Source of the DNA: Anoplopoma fimbria
Taxonomy: Eukaryota; Chordata; Actinopteri; Perciformes; Anoplopomatidae
Reading direction: 5' to 3'
Length of the DNA: 64,000 nucleotides
Assembly (NCBI RefSeq): GCF_027596085.1
Contig: NC_072458.1
Location: 18,946,988 to 19,010,987, forward strand
In this document: positions 1 through 14,214 of the stretch, piece after piece
Layout: each line of letters begins with the position of its first letter
How positions within the stretch are numbered: position 1 is the stretch's first letter
Translations under genes and position numbers: made by a program
Notes under the pieces: model-generated
The model's input: the letters and a program-made list of their open reading frames with translations, nothing else
Databases searched by the model: none
What the model was told of the DNA's origin: nothing

Positions 1-2078
<2,078 letters not shown>

Positions 2079-2540
2079 ATGAGAGACAATGAGCTCAGTG
2101 TTCGAGCGCTGCGGAGCCTGCAGCCGGCCTGCCTGGCCAACCTTACGCCCTGCACGAGACAGCTGTTCCTCTGCCACATAAATAAAGAGGAGGAGGGGGG
2201 GGCACGGCCAAATGAAAGAACGAGGGCAAGAGAGACGGAGAGGGGTGAGGAAAAGAGAGAAAGAGATGGAGAGAGGGAACACTCATTGAGACATGAAGAA
2301 TCAGAGAAAGACAAAAGCAGATAAAGGGGGATAAAGCAGATCTTTCAGAGGAGTGTGAGACCAATTTGTCGGTTTGCCAGTGTTGGTATTTCCTGTACTA
2401 AAATGGGCAGAGATTTCTGACTCCAGCTGACCATAAAAGACCATAAAACAGACCATGTAGAAGTTCTGAAACTGACCTGATTGAGCAGATCGAGTATGGA
2501 CTGATCCGCATACAGTTTTCTCTTCAAATTTGTTTATATA

Positions 2541-2950
2541 AAGTCATTTTAGGAAATACGGAAATTAATTTTCTTGCCGAGAGTTAGCTGAGAAGATTGA
2601 TACCATATATCTCATATCTCGCCGTTAGATATGAAGCTACCTCAAACAGACAGTTAGCTTAGCTTAGCATAAAGACTGGAAGCAGGGTTTATGCCAGAAA
2701 AGGCGTGGAGTAAAACTTGGATGACTGGCTTTGAGACTAAAATCAGAATAGCTGGTCTACCTTAAAAGGTCAGCCCGTTTTATGCGAGCGAGCCTGAGCA
2801 AAAGTTGTAAAAAGTACACGTTTAAAACTCTTAGTATAAACCCTGGGACAAAAACAGCTAACCAGTCCGTCTGAATGTAACACAATCCACCTAGAAGCAC
2901 CGCCAAACCTCACTAATTAACAAAGATTATCTTGTGTTTAATCATTTTAT
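2541..2950 (+). mobile_element. 5' half of a percomorph MITE (family A)
   Basis: The stretch runs from a 'gagagttagctgagaag' block through 'gttagcttagcttagcata' to a 'cactaattaac' block. The same blocks recur at 20651-21302 and 39315-40369 in this window, so it is an interspersed family. This copy has the left part only. No transposase is present. The family name is not assigned. Confidence 0.7.
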
Positions 2951-4532
2951 AGAATAGAAGTCTTCACTGGTTGATTGAAGGACTTGGCGAAATGGAGAAA
3001 ATCAAAAATCACAATATTTTTGATCAAATACATCGATTTCAATACTGCATATTGTAGGGATGAGCATTGGGGCTTTCACAAAACGTTTACGGGATTATTT
3101 ATAAATGATCCTCAGCAATATATATATATAATGTATAATTACAAATTGGGTAAAAGCAAATAATAGAACAGCTAGAACAGTCCGGTAAGTTCAGGAAATG
3201 ACATCACTTTACTGAAACACAGCCTTTAAAACCAGGAAAACACAAATGCCACATCATGATATCCAAAATCTATGACGATATCTTGTCTCATATGACGGAA
3301 TCAATATCTCGTTGACTGGAAACCTTGCGTCACCACAAGACTCCAGTAAGTTACTATCAGCGGCCAATAAATAGTCCGTGACATAAGGTCAGCATTGAGT
3401 GAAAATAAAGTTGAACCCCTTTAATAATTAAATAATAAAAGTCAGTTCGTTATCAAAGGTCTAATATTAATAGAGATCTTCTAATACCATTGTTTGTTTC
3501 CCGATACAGATTCCAATACCTGAACTTCTGTATTGGCACTGATCCAATTCCAGTATCCAAGTATTGCTGTGGAAACATCTACTTCAAACAACAACTGTAC
3601 TTATTCAAGATTCCCACCAAAAACTACATTTTACAAGATCACATTTGAACACGTCATGATAACGTTGTAATTCACCTTCGCCCAGTTCTCACTTTTACTG
3701 AATAGAGCTTGAACGCATGATAATGTTAAGCAATGCAACCTCCGTTACCCTGAGCTGTTAGCTCCATTATTAAGCCATTATTTAGTGATGAGACTTGTGG
3801 TTGTTCCTTTGCAGCCAACATGAGCTGATGAATGATACGATGACGTGATATTGGATCGCTGCATAAGGTCGCGTATTTGCCGGTACCAGATCCACGATTT
3901 CAGTCTGTATCGGAGGGGTTTACGGGTAGTGGTACAATTCTAAATTCTTAAAAAAAAAAAAAAAATCTGGGGAAAACTCTGACATTTTTTTTGCATGAAT
4001 ATTGCAGCCTGTTAAAAAAAAAAAGGCACTGCAATAAAATGTCAAAATGTTGAAAGCTTTAATCAATTACAATAACAGGGTCAGTTGTAGTCGGTCGACT
4101 CAGGAACCACAGAAGAAGACAGTACCGTTCATCCTCATTCTGACCCCTGGACACTGCCCTTTACACATCCAACCACCAAACCATAAGCTGCATTGCTTTA
4201 TTTCTACTCCTCCCTCTGAATCTTTTTCTCAATTACACTCACCACAGAATACCTATCCGCCTATTTCCTCTTTTTTTTTTCTTCCTTTTGCCTCTTTCTA
4301 TCCTTCCCCCTCAAGGCACCATCCTTCAACAATTTATCCCTCCATCTTCCTCTCCTCTCTCTGCAGGGAATGGCCCAGTAATGCCAGACTAATAAATCAT
4401 TCATGGCGTTGTTCCCCTCCTCCCCCTCCTCCACCTCTTCCTCCTCCTCCATCCTGCCATCCTGCCATCGTCCTCTCCCTCGCCGCTTTACTGTAGCGGT
4501 GGTGACCGCACAACCACACCCGCAGACTGCAT

Positions 4533-4536
<4 letters not shown>
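2951..4536. other. non-coding, with an old degenerate repeat at about 3490-3930
   Basis: No exon is seen. Between about 3490 and 3930 there are repeated degenerate blocks around 'gatacagattccaatacc' and 'ttgccggtaccagatcc', like an old copy of a common fish 'gtatcgg' interspersed repeat; this assignment is weak. The segment at about 4360-4405 is non-repetitive and AT-homeobox-like but cannot be assigned. Confidence 0.35.

Positions 4537-4575
<39 letters not shown>
4537..4575. repeat. (AC)n microsatellite
   Basis: About 19 AC units are read directly. The array is followed by A-rich DNA. Confidence 0.95.
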
Positions 4576-4579
<4 letters not shown>

Positions 4580-4777
4580 CAACACAAACAAAAATAAGAG
4601 TTAATCAGCCCTTGTGCTTTTTTTTGTGGGCTCGCTCCCACTCAGGCTTAGATGACTTAAAAAGATGCATCATAAATCGGATGTGGGAGGCAGCGTCGCC
4701 TGAGTTACAATACAAACAGATATACGTCAAATCACCAGACAGGTCATAGCCACACCAGACAGATAGAGAGACACTGT

Positions 4778-4789
4778 GAGGAGGAGGAG

Positions 4790-4832
<43 letters not shown>
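4778..4832. repeat. (GGA)n-(GA)n compound microsatellite
   Basis: A short GGA run passes directly into about 19 GA units. The array is purine-only on the plus strand, so it is a candidate for triplex (H-DNA) formation. Confidence 0.95.
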
Positions 4833-4837
<5 letters not shown>

Positions 4838-7150
4838 GAGGAGGGATGACTGCCAGCGAATTAGAGGGATCTAACACATAGCTGCACAGTTTTTGAGTGT
4901 GGGATGTGTTTCATACGTAGATAAGCAGTTGGTGTTGCTGCATAACAACCTCTGGCCAATAACAAGCAGAACCTTTGAAAGAATAACCCCACCCGGTCAA
5001 ATCAGTCGGCCACACCACCATCACATTTCCAAATTTACGACTTAAAAGGAAAATCAGCTCCCTTTGTGTTTTTTTTTGTTGTTTTTTTTACAAGCATACC
5101 TCCTTCACTCTGCTTTTATGGGACCATTAAAAAAGGTCAAGATGACACATGACAGCTTTCCTGCTGTTCAGGACAATTTCTCACATTCAACACAAAAAAA
5201 CACCAGCCTGACAAATTGTCCGCCTTTGTCGCCGTCTTCACTGCTCATGTCACTCTTTCTTTCATAAATGTAACCCCCCCAAAAAAAAAGGGGTCACCGG
5301 CCACCAATATGTCCAGCAGACCCAGCACCGCTAAAGTAATGGTGCATACGTGTGCATGACCTGTTAAATTGCCCTTTTGGGACCTCTGATGGCCCTTTTT
5401 GGTGTGACACCACACAGCCGCGCCCATGCATAACTCAAACACACCCCTTTTTTTTTACTCCCTGCTGCGAAACAATTGATTTTGTGTTATTAGTTAATGC
5501 GCTGAACAGGTGACAGTGAGTAAGCATGAGAAATCGGCTCATGCACGAAAACACAAAAACATAACGTGCACAGACTTTTGTTTGGAGGGAGGAAAGTGAT
5601 GAATAATTCATATCTTTCATCAAGTATTAACAAAATCAAGCTGGTGGGTTTTCTGTGATCTAGCCAATTTATTCATAATCCGAGTAGACTTTGCATTACT
5701 GATGATCAATTTAGATTAATTTCCTACTTTCAGCTAGTTTCAATTCATGTCACTTTTCATTGAAAATAAACATAACGGACACTTTAAACTTAGAAACAAG
5801 ACTATTTTTAAAAACACTTTCCTCGCTGGTGCGTTCAAAGGTTCCTGGGAAACTAAAATATCTGAGACTTGAGAGCTGAAATGAATCACAATATTACAAA
5901 AATCTGAATATATATTCAATTCTTCAAGACAATAAGAGGAATAAAAACATGGACGGACTCGCAGAAGCTGTCAATATCGTTAAAATGAAGAGTGACACAT
6001 TACATCTCACTGATGTAATGAGCAGCAGAGCCGTAAACAAGGCAGCGTTTGAACGGTGATCACAGCAAACCGGTCTAATGTTTCAGTACCGAGCACATGC
6101 TCATATGAATCACCTCTGAAGTGCACTCACTCTGTCCACTCACTGTCCATGTCAAACGTTTCTTATTACCAATAATGCTTTGCAAAGTGGCAGAGCCCAC
6201 GATGAGTCCTCCTCTCCCCTGAGGTGACGCGTGATTAATAACAAACTTCCCTTTACAGCTCGTCAAAAGCCTGATTCAGCCAATGAAATCCTACAATGTA
6301 TGCATTAATCTGTGCTACTTGTGGGCCAGATGTAGTATTAATATATGTAATCACATACAGTTATCAAGTTGTACACTTTGGCTGCAAAAGTTTTATCTGC
6401 TCCAACTTTAAAGTTGCATTCATTCCTAACTTTTCCTCACATCGCGGGCATGTCCTCACTCTTTTCCCACAGTCCTTCACACCACCGGAGTTTCACAGCT
6501 TTTGCAGGCACACGCCACATAATACACCATAGACATTTAATTTATATCTCTTTCAGATGGTTTTAAAACAGCAACATTTAAAGAGTTTTTTTAATGCTAC
6601 CTGTATCTTAATCAAAGTCCAATATAATGTCAACAGCTAAATTAAAAAAAAAGAAAATGGGAAAACTAGTAACTTAGCAACACAATAAAAAGAAGAAGGG
6701 AAATAAATATTAAAGGTCCAAAGAGTCCTAAATTTACTCAAGTATATTATGTAATATCAGTTGGGGATTCATATAATAATTGTGAACATGGTGCACAGAA
6801 ACCTTTTATTCTCTGCCTGAAATAAAATACTTTATATAATTGGGTATTTTGAATCCATTCAGGCTGACCTAGTGACACAATTATTCTATATATAGGTGAG
6901 GCAATAGGGACAGTGAGCAGAACATACTGTGCACTAAGCCGGGAAATAATTCAATATGATCATTGTTGGTCTTTCAATGGAATCAGATCATGATGAAATT
7001 ATTCACTGAGATATCCTGATGCACAATAATGTCGTCTACATTTATAATAATAATAATAAGTACACAATGACTTCAATTTCTCACAAGATCTGATGTGAAA
7101 TATTTTGAGGATTTAACTTCTGTCTTTTTATAATTTCACTTCCTCTGTAA
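4833..7150. other. non-coding stretch, nothing recognised
   Basis: The sequence is AT-rich with scattered homopolymer runs. Open frames up to about 90 codons exist on both strands, but none shows a recognisable domain or exon boundaries. Confidence 0.5.
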
Positions 7151-7350
7151 AAAAGCAGCTGAAGACTCACTTATCTAAACCTGTCTTTGTGTTCCCTTTG
7201 TGCCGCCCAGAGTTTGTCATTTTGTGTGTTGTTCATATAGTTTTTTTTGAGTTTTAAGGTTTTTATTTCATAAATATTTTTGTTCTTTTAAAGCACTTTA
7301 TGAAAGGTGTTCTACGAGAGGTGCTATACTAAATAAACATGCCTATTATT
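7150..7350 (+). mobile_element. LINE 3'-end-like fragment
   Basis: The segment carries a 'gctgaagactcactta' block, then a 'aaagcactttatgaaaggtg' block and a 'gtgctatactaaataaa' tail. This is the usual layout of 3' tails of fish non-LTR retrotransposons. No coding part is left. The call rests on pattern memory, not on a search. Confidence 0.5.
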
Positions 7351-8542
7351 TCTTGAGAAAATACTTTTTTCCTCAAGTATTTAATTAACACAGGAGTAGA
7401 CAAAAACGTGGATATTTCATACAGACTTTTTATTCATGGAATTACCATAACAAAATGCTATATTGTGATACATCAAGAAATAAAATGACCTATATTGTGA
7501 AAGAAGATTTTGGCCGGATTACCGAGCTCTCCTTTACACGCACACATTTTCCCATAATTCCAACCTCTAGGGAGTGAGACAACAGTAACGTTTTTTTGCT
7601 GGAAGCCTCTGAAGGGACCCCCGCTGACCCCCCCCCGCTGGTCCCTGAACCCCCGCCGCCCTTTTGGGAAACCATGGGGTTTACACTACTTGGCAGTGCC
7701 TCATTCACTGACAGTACAGCCGAGCTCTTGTGTGTGTGTGCCATAGATAGCATGTTCATTTAACGAGTGAATAATATCCCCCTGCATGTCCAATGAACTG
7801 TGGGTTGAGGGCATGGGCCAAGGACAGGGGCGGGAAGGAGGAGGGGGCAGATAACACAATAGGAGTGTTAGGGAGTGTGGGAACCGATTCTCCCGGGGAC
7901 AATAGACCACTTCCCAGTGGCCACAGCGTGCCCATTCACCATCAGCTGCAGGGCCGGCGTAGCGCGGCGCTGAATACGCACCAGCTCAGCACAATGCTGC
8001 TTTCTCCCAAACAAGACCAGACTGTTTCCTATCCCAAAGACAACACAGCGCAGCTCTAGCCTATACACAGCCCCGTTCTCACATGAGCAGTCTCTTTCCA
8101 TGTCTGCATGTCTCTCTGTAGCTCTCACACACACACACACACAACACACAACACACACACACCAACAGGATGGTGGCAACAAGGCCAGGGATTGTGGAGA
8201 CGGGCCGGGGTTGCCGTGCCGTAACTAGGCCACCGTTTCTCTCCACCAGAGCTGCTGCTGCTGCTGCTGCTGGTCGGTGAGATATTCTGGGCTGAAATGT
8301 TATTAGCGTAACCCAGTTTACCCAGTACCAGGTGACTGCTGGAAGAGGCGCTCCCCCCCCCCCTCCTTCAACTCACCCCACCCTTAGGGACGCACAGACA
8401 CACGCTCAAGGACAATGCACACCAAGAGGCAGGAAGGAGGAGGTGGAGAAAGATGGTGCTGAAACAGGAGGAAGGTGATGAGAGACGTGAACCGGATGTT
8501 CTGTATAAGAGGAATCACAGCTGGCTGATTTGGATAAAGTGG

Positions 8543-8548
<6 letters not shown>
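7351..8548. other. non-coding, with a GC-rich block at about 7760-8180
   Basis: No recognised exon. The block at about 7780-8060 is GC-rich and non-repetitive compared with its AT-rich surroundings, and it is open on both strands. The protein readings match no family I know, including the remaining TRIT1 exons. It may be a conserved non-coding element. A short (CTG)n run lies at about 8252-8271. Confidence 0.35.

Positions 8549-8623
<75 letters not shown>
8549..8623. repeat. (TG)n microsatellite
   Basis: About 37 TG units are read directly. Confidence 0.97.
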
Positions 8624-8624
<1 letters not shown>

Positions 8625-8799
8625 ACTCTGGTGTGACCCAGACTTAAACCTGTGCCCAACCTTTTCCTTTTTGTGTGCGTGCCCTATAGTTGCTGCGGCA
8701 ACAGAGCCTGAGAACCAACAGAGAGGGCGGAGCTAAAGGGAGAGAGAGGAGTGAAGAGGAGCAAGCTTTTTTTTTTTGTTATGTCACTGTGTTGACACA

Positions 8800-8802
<3 letters not shown>

Positions 8803-8895
<93 letters not shown>
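8803..8895. repeat. (AC)n microsatellite
   Basis: About 46 AC units lie only 180 bp from the preceding (TG)n array and are complementary to it, so a transcript through both could fold back. Confidence 0.97.
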
Positions 8896-8898
<3 letters not shown>

Positions 8899-9267
8899 GA
8901 AGTGAAACTATGTATTATCTTGTGATTTCAATAAAGTCATCTGTGGCCTGACATCTGTAAGATCTCACCGCTTATCATACAAACATTTAACAACTTCCTG
9001 TTGAATATGCTCATTTGTTACCGTCAATGGATTAGCAATAAAACTTGTGAATGAAGTGATGAACCAACCAATTAATACATTTACAACAACATATAAAAGT
9101 TATCGTATATATTAAATCATCACTGATGTCCATTCATTTCTACTTTGCTTTAATGATCCTAGAGCCATGCTGCTATAATACAGTATATAAACAAAATGAC
9201 TGTTACATATAACATTTTACCCCGTGTATTTAATGATTGTCATTGCATTTATTCACCAGTCAAAGTG

Positions 9268-9268
<1 letters not shown>

Positions 9269-9338
<70 letters not shown>
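9269..9338. repeat. (TA)n microsatellite
   Basis: About 34 TA units are read directly. The self-complementary array can extrude as a hairpin. Confidence 0.97.
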
Positions 9339-9339
<1 letters not shown>

Positions 9340-9821
9340 TCTCTGCAATAACTGGATTTCATGTTGTTAACACTGATATCTGTGGACACAAGACACCTGA
9401 TTCCATTCATTTAAGTAACTTATATTCAGTTATTTATTGCACTTTAAAAATGATAATTTGTCTATCAATATACTTTGTAGTTACTACCACTGCCTGGCTT
9501 ATACAGTATAGTGCAGCTCATTCTTCACACTGTTTAAGTTGCTTATCTATGCTATCCATCATTCATATTGCTGCGGCGACATTTCAGTTTCAAGTATGTT
9601 ATCTGATCCTTTTCTCTTATTATCATAAAGATCATTCAGCATTTCCCCGTGCTATCTTGCATGGCGATGCCGCACCAAACACTGAATATCAATAATGTTC
9701 TTTACATGACTCACTCCCTCAGTAAACTTTAATTAAACATGAATGTTATCATCAATGTAGACACCACAACCTTGCAGCTTGGGACCACATGGCCATGCAT
9801 GTCACTGAAAGCACAAAATAT

Positions 9822-10457
9822 AGAGTTACACAGCCCAGCTGCAACAAGATATGAAAGATATTACAGAAGATATAATGTTCTGTATTTTATTATTATTCTG
9901 ATTACTTAAAGATGACTTTTAAATGGCATCATAACTAGAAAGACAAACAGCATGTATATAAGAGGATGTGTGCAGAAGAATGGTCTCATTATAGACACAG
10001 CATGTTAAAATATAGTTATACAGCCCAGCTGCAACAAGATATGAAAGATATTACAGAAGAGAAAGCACAGCTGACATATTCATCATAATGTTCTGTATTC
10101 TATTATTATTATGATGACTTAAAGATGACTTTTAAATGACATCATAACTAGAAAGACAAACAGCATGTATATAAGAGGATGTGTGCAGAGGAATGGTCTC
10201 ATTATAGACACAAATAGTCATTCACACAGCATGTTAAAATATAGTTATACAGCCCAGCTGCAACAAGATATGAAAGATATTACAGAAGAGAAAGCACAGC
10301 TGACATATTCATCATAATGTTCTGTATTTTATTATTATGACTTAAAGATGACTTTTAAATGACATAACTAGAAAGATAAACAGCATGTATATAAGAGGAT
10401 GTGTGCAGAGGAATGGTCTCATTATAGACACAAAATAGTCATTCACACAGCATGTTA
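9822..10457. repeat. three-copy tandem repeat, unit about 190-229 bp
   Basis: The block starting 'cagcccagctgcaacaagat' occurs at 9831, 10021 and 10250. Each copy runs through 'gacttttaaatg' and 'gaggatgtgtgcag' to 'cagcatgtta'. The first copy lacks about 39 bp present in the later ones. The array ends 63 bp from the TRIT1 exon 1 donor, so it lies in TRIT1 intron 1. Copies are very similar, which suggests recent duplication. Confidence 0.93.
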
Positions 10458-10520
10458 GCATTCAAGCTAACGGATGCTAATGGTTACAGTACAGGCTCCT
10501 GGTGTCCACAGCCCTCCTAC

Positions 10521-10679
10521 CTGCATGGAGTCGGCGCTGATTATCTCCCCCTGAAGCCGTCTTCCGAGCTCCATCGCCAGCTTGGACTTCCCGGTGCCGG
10601 TAGCTCCCAAAACCACCACCAAACACGGCACCATCGCTCTGCGAAAGGCGCGCCGCACGCTGCCAGCGGAGGCCGCCAT
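10521..10679 (-). CDS. trit1: tRNA dimethylallyltransferase (tRNA isopentenyltransferase 1), exon 1
   Basis: TRIT1 transfers the dimethylallyl group of DMAPP to N6 of A37 in a subset of cytosolic and mitochondrial tRNAs. Exon 1 encodes 53 residues. The MiaA-family P-loop GATGTGKS is at residues 25-32, followed by a '[10 protein letters not shown]' segment at 44-53 that ends exactly at the donor (cag|gtagg). The first 16 residues carry four Arg and no acidic residue, as in a mitochondrial presequence. A second in-frame Met at residue 16 could start a cytosolic form; dual targeting is known for this family. The start at 10679 is the first ATG of the exon. Remaining exons (most of a roughly 460-residue protein) were looked for at lower coordinates and not found, so they probably lie beyond the left edge. 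MYCL lies upstream on the same strand, as in human. Confidence 0.94.
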
Positions 10680-11020
10680 GATGCTGCCTCCAGCTGACTG
10701 CTTCGCGCATGCGCAGCGGGGCGGTTCTGTTACTAGGCAACGGGCAGCCGTAACTGTGGAAACGTTAATGCGGCGGGTTCTCTCATCTTATGACACTAAA
10801 TAAATGTAATTATTTAAATATTTTAGAGATGTAAATTAAAGTCTTAATGAACTGGATCAATACCAATGTGTATTAAACACAGTTATAAATATTGATGACA
10901 CATTATCTCTCCTTTAAATGCCTTTACATGGAGGGTTGCAGCATAGTTAAAATTGTTTCTATGGAAACTGCCGGAGCTCTGCAGCAGTGAGCATAGATGC
11001 TTGTTGCCATGGCAAAAAGA
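10680..11020 (-). promoter_or_regulatory. TRIT1 promoter with NRF1-type site and X-box-like motifs
   Basis: The 60 bp upstream of the start codon are GC-rich and TATA-less, with an NRF1-type palindrome (gcgcatgcgcag core) at about 10704-10716. Three motifs resembling the RFX X-box lie at 10729-10742, 10955-10968 and 11003-11016; the last, gttgccatggcaaa, is one base from the consensus palindrome. The motifs are seen; their function is inferred. Confidence 0.6.
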
Positions 11021-11577
11021 TGCCAGGATCAGTTACCTTGGAGACTGCTCCAGAACAAATGGTGTATGGGGAAATGTGTGATGTGTGTTCACTCATACAG
11101 GTGGTTTTAATGGGAAACATGTGTTCAAAATAATAAATAATATAGTTTAAAATAAGAGCCTGGGTTTTAACCTTTTAAGTACTATAATTATGACTTTTTT
11201 TTCTTCAATAAATGTGTCAGAAAATGTCCTTTGTGTAAATTATTTTGCTCTTTTTTTTACAGGAGAAATGTAACTTTCAAAATCTGGCAAATATTTGTCA
11301 TTATTATATGTTATAAATGCTTAAAACAGTGTGGAATAACAAAAAAGTAAAAAAAAAAAAAAATTTGAATTTTCATCAGGTTTTTCTTTATAAACAATTT
11401 TAAATGTACATTAAGAAAACTTTTTAGATTACATATATTAAACTTAACCTATTTTAATGCATATATGTCCCGTTATACATTAAATAAATATATAACTGGA
11501 TTATAATTATTGTTGTGTGTGTGTGAAAGAGACAAACACACGAGGCAAACATGTCATTTATGATGTCAAACCATGAA
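11021..11577. other. spacer between the MYCL 3' end and the TRIT1 promoter
   Basis: AT-rich DNA with A and T homopolymers. No gene or repeat family is recognised. The two minus-strand genes are arranged tail-to-head across this short gap. Confidence 0.5.
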
Positions 11578-11583
11578 TTTATT
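11578..11583 (-). terminator. candidate MYCL polyadenylation signal
   Basis: AATAAA on the minus strand, about 2.6 kb past the MYCL stop codon. A second AATAAA-type hexamer lies at 12683-12688 and could give a shorter 3'UTR. Choice between them cannot be made from sequence alone. Confidence 0.35.
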
Positions 11584-14131
11584 ATTTTTCTGACTTACTC
11601 TTCATACATAGAGGCTTATGAGGTACAGAAAGAAACAAAGTGCTGAAACAAGGCTCCAAAAATCACCATAGTTAAACTCCCAAAGTAAGTAAGCAACATC
11701 CTCCGCTGCACCGTGACTGGAGACCAGGGACCAATGCAAACAAAATAAAAAATAAAAAAACAATGCAACTGCTGTGGTTGCACGCTATTGAGAAAAAAGA
11801 AAAATCAGGACTTATGGTGGTTTGTGCTGAATAAATTAGCAGAAATGTTAATTCAGAAGATATAAAGGGGACATTAACGATGATATCCTGACGTATCTGT
11901 TCAGGTGCATTGTTATTCCCCTGATCTAATGCTCTCTTTCCATCCGTGTGGGTCAGGGGTTATGTTACATATACAGCAGATTATAGCAAAGGGAAGGGAG
12001 GACGGGGAGGGGGGGTGTTTTCCTCTAACACAGCTTACGGCCCAATCACAAGAGCTACAGGCTACGTGGGAGTTTCCTGAGTGCTGGTAAGAGCAGAGCA
12101 TGCTACTCGAAGTGACCGAGTCATTTACAGTACTAGTTTTAAGGGCTACAGTGTTCTCTGTCGCATGGCTTTATGGGAACAATAGGGAGCACCAGGATTG
12201 CAACAACAACAAAAAAAAAAAAGCAGTAAAGTCACTACAGCTAGAAGTTTAAAATCGGTAGATCCTCTTAAGTGCCCCTCCCTCTCCACCGCACCAGATT
12301 TAAGAGAGTGCTACAGCTATAGTGATTGGATTGAGGCATTGGGTCCGCTTTCCCCTCCACGGAGAGAAGAAAGCAAACCGATGCACGCCAACGTTCAGCA
12401 CATAAACCACCAATGAAGCCCCGCCAGCTGCAGATAACGAAAACAGTCATTAGCTCACACTGAAAACACAAACTCGGTAGGAAAATATAGTATAAAAACT
12501 TTTGTCAACTCTTGACTTGTACAAATAAAATAAACCCCCAGAGGACAGAAAAAAAACCAGGTAATTAACAGTAAAGAAAAACATGTAGGCATTGCAAAAA
12601 AACATAAACAAATGTGGTGACAAAGTGTCTAGTGTGATCAATGTTCATTAAGTGTTTTATTTTGACTCTTTTTCATAATCATTTTATTAACAAAAATAGA
12701 AGCTTTGAGTTATCTTTGAAAAGCCAGCAAGCTTGAACAAAAACTAGGATGAGTAGAGTAGACAGCTCTGGTTTTGGTTCGGTGGGGACTGTACAGTAAG
12801 GGGACTATATACATAACATCCAACAGGATAGTCTACGTACATTGAAAGGCTTCTAAAGGCATTACATCAAATGCAAAAAACAATTTACAATTTTAATCAA
12901 GACAGCAAGATGAATAGAAATGTACAGTTGGACCTCATTGGGCTAAATCTCAAAGCAAAAGGTTGGCATTTTTTCATGTTGCTTAATCAAACAGATGCAA
13001 TTTAAGCCATTTCCAAACTTTCTTTTGGTTGATAATTTGAAGCCAACATTTATCTTTTTGGCTGGTCTCCATGGCACAACAATAATAAAAAGATAGAGTG
13101 AAGAGAAGAACTTCATAGTGTTTTTGCAGATGTTTGAAAAAAAAAAAGGATATCTCAAAAAAGATGCCTTTGTGGCAATGTTTTTTTTTGTTGTTTTTTT
13201 TCAAATTTGCTCCAAATAATGCTACAAAAGCTGGTTGTTGCTGTTGACATGTTGCTGCTGTTTAAACATTTATGATGCAAGAAAGGAAACACTTGAATGG
13301 AAAACCTGCAGGCACAGAAGTTAGGACTTAACCTGAGCTATTCCAGAGGTGCAGAACAGATTGTGTCCAGATGCAACATCATCGTTTGCATGGCTCAGTA
13401 CAGTCCCCACTACAGCCCCCCCATGCATTCCCATAGAAGCTTTACGCTCGAAAGAAGGTGTGAAGAAAAGAACAAGAAGAAGGAAGGACGAGAGAAGATG
13501 CTATGGAGAATGATAAAAAAAAGAAAGGGAAATTTAAAAAAAAAAGCTGAAACAAGGCACAACTCCATAGCAAAATGTTCAAGCTGTATATATGCCGAGC
13601 GCTAAAGAGCAAGGGACTGTAAAGAAAACAAAATGTGAAGGAGAATATAGAGAGAAACTTCAAAAATGGGGGGGGGGGCTGACAGACTGACGACAGAAAG
13701 AGGAGACATCTCTGCTTTGCAAGCACAAAAAAGCCCCATCGCAATCGAGGAAACGTCCGATCAGAACATGCAGCAGTTAGACAGCACAGTTGTAGCAGTT
13801 TATCAACGAGAGGCTGACGCATTCACAGCGAGTCTTCCCGCATAGCAAGCAACAAGTTTTGAACATTTGGGGGAAACACAAACAGTTGGACAAATCTATA
13901 TTGAGTAGCCATGGACATATTAATCTGCCCGTAAGATGCCCCGTCAGACCAGTCCCGAGCTCGCTGTCCTGTCCGGCTTGCGGCCTTGTCAATCACTCAG
14001 AAGCCAAATGTGCAAACCACAAAAAGAAAAAAATATAGAAAACAAAAACAATAAATCCACCCGCACTATTCCAACGTGAGCAATTCAAAGTGAACATTAG
14101 TGTCTCTTCTCCTTCATGTAGTCCAGTCCGG

Positions 14132-14132
<1 letters not shown>

Positions 14133-14211
<79 letters not shown>
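14133..14211. repeat. (GT)n microsatellite at the start of the MYCL 3'UTR
   Basis: About 39 units. In the MYCL transcript it reads (CA)n and starts three bases after the stop codon. CA repeats in RNA are known binding sites for hnRNP L. Confidence 0.97.
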
Positions 14212-14212
<1 letters not shown>

Positions 14213-14214
14213 GC

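Larger units (their letters stand above)
11578..14214 (-). other. probable MYCL 3'UTR
   Basis: This is the sequence downstream of the MYCL stop codon, without other genes or clear transposons. It is U-rich in the sense of the minus strand and holds two candidate polyadenylation hexamers. Long, regulated 3'UTRs are usual for MYC-family genes. The extent is inferred. Confidence 0.45.

Noticed and set aside
9237..9695. 152-codon plus-strand open frame
   Set aside because: Its start is an Ile-Tyr repeat from the (TA)n array and the rest shows no known motif.
9822..10457. CRISPR-like direct repeats
   Set aside because: Units are about 200 bp with no spacers, in a vertebrate genome; a simple tandem duplication.
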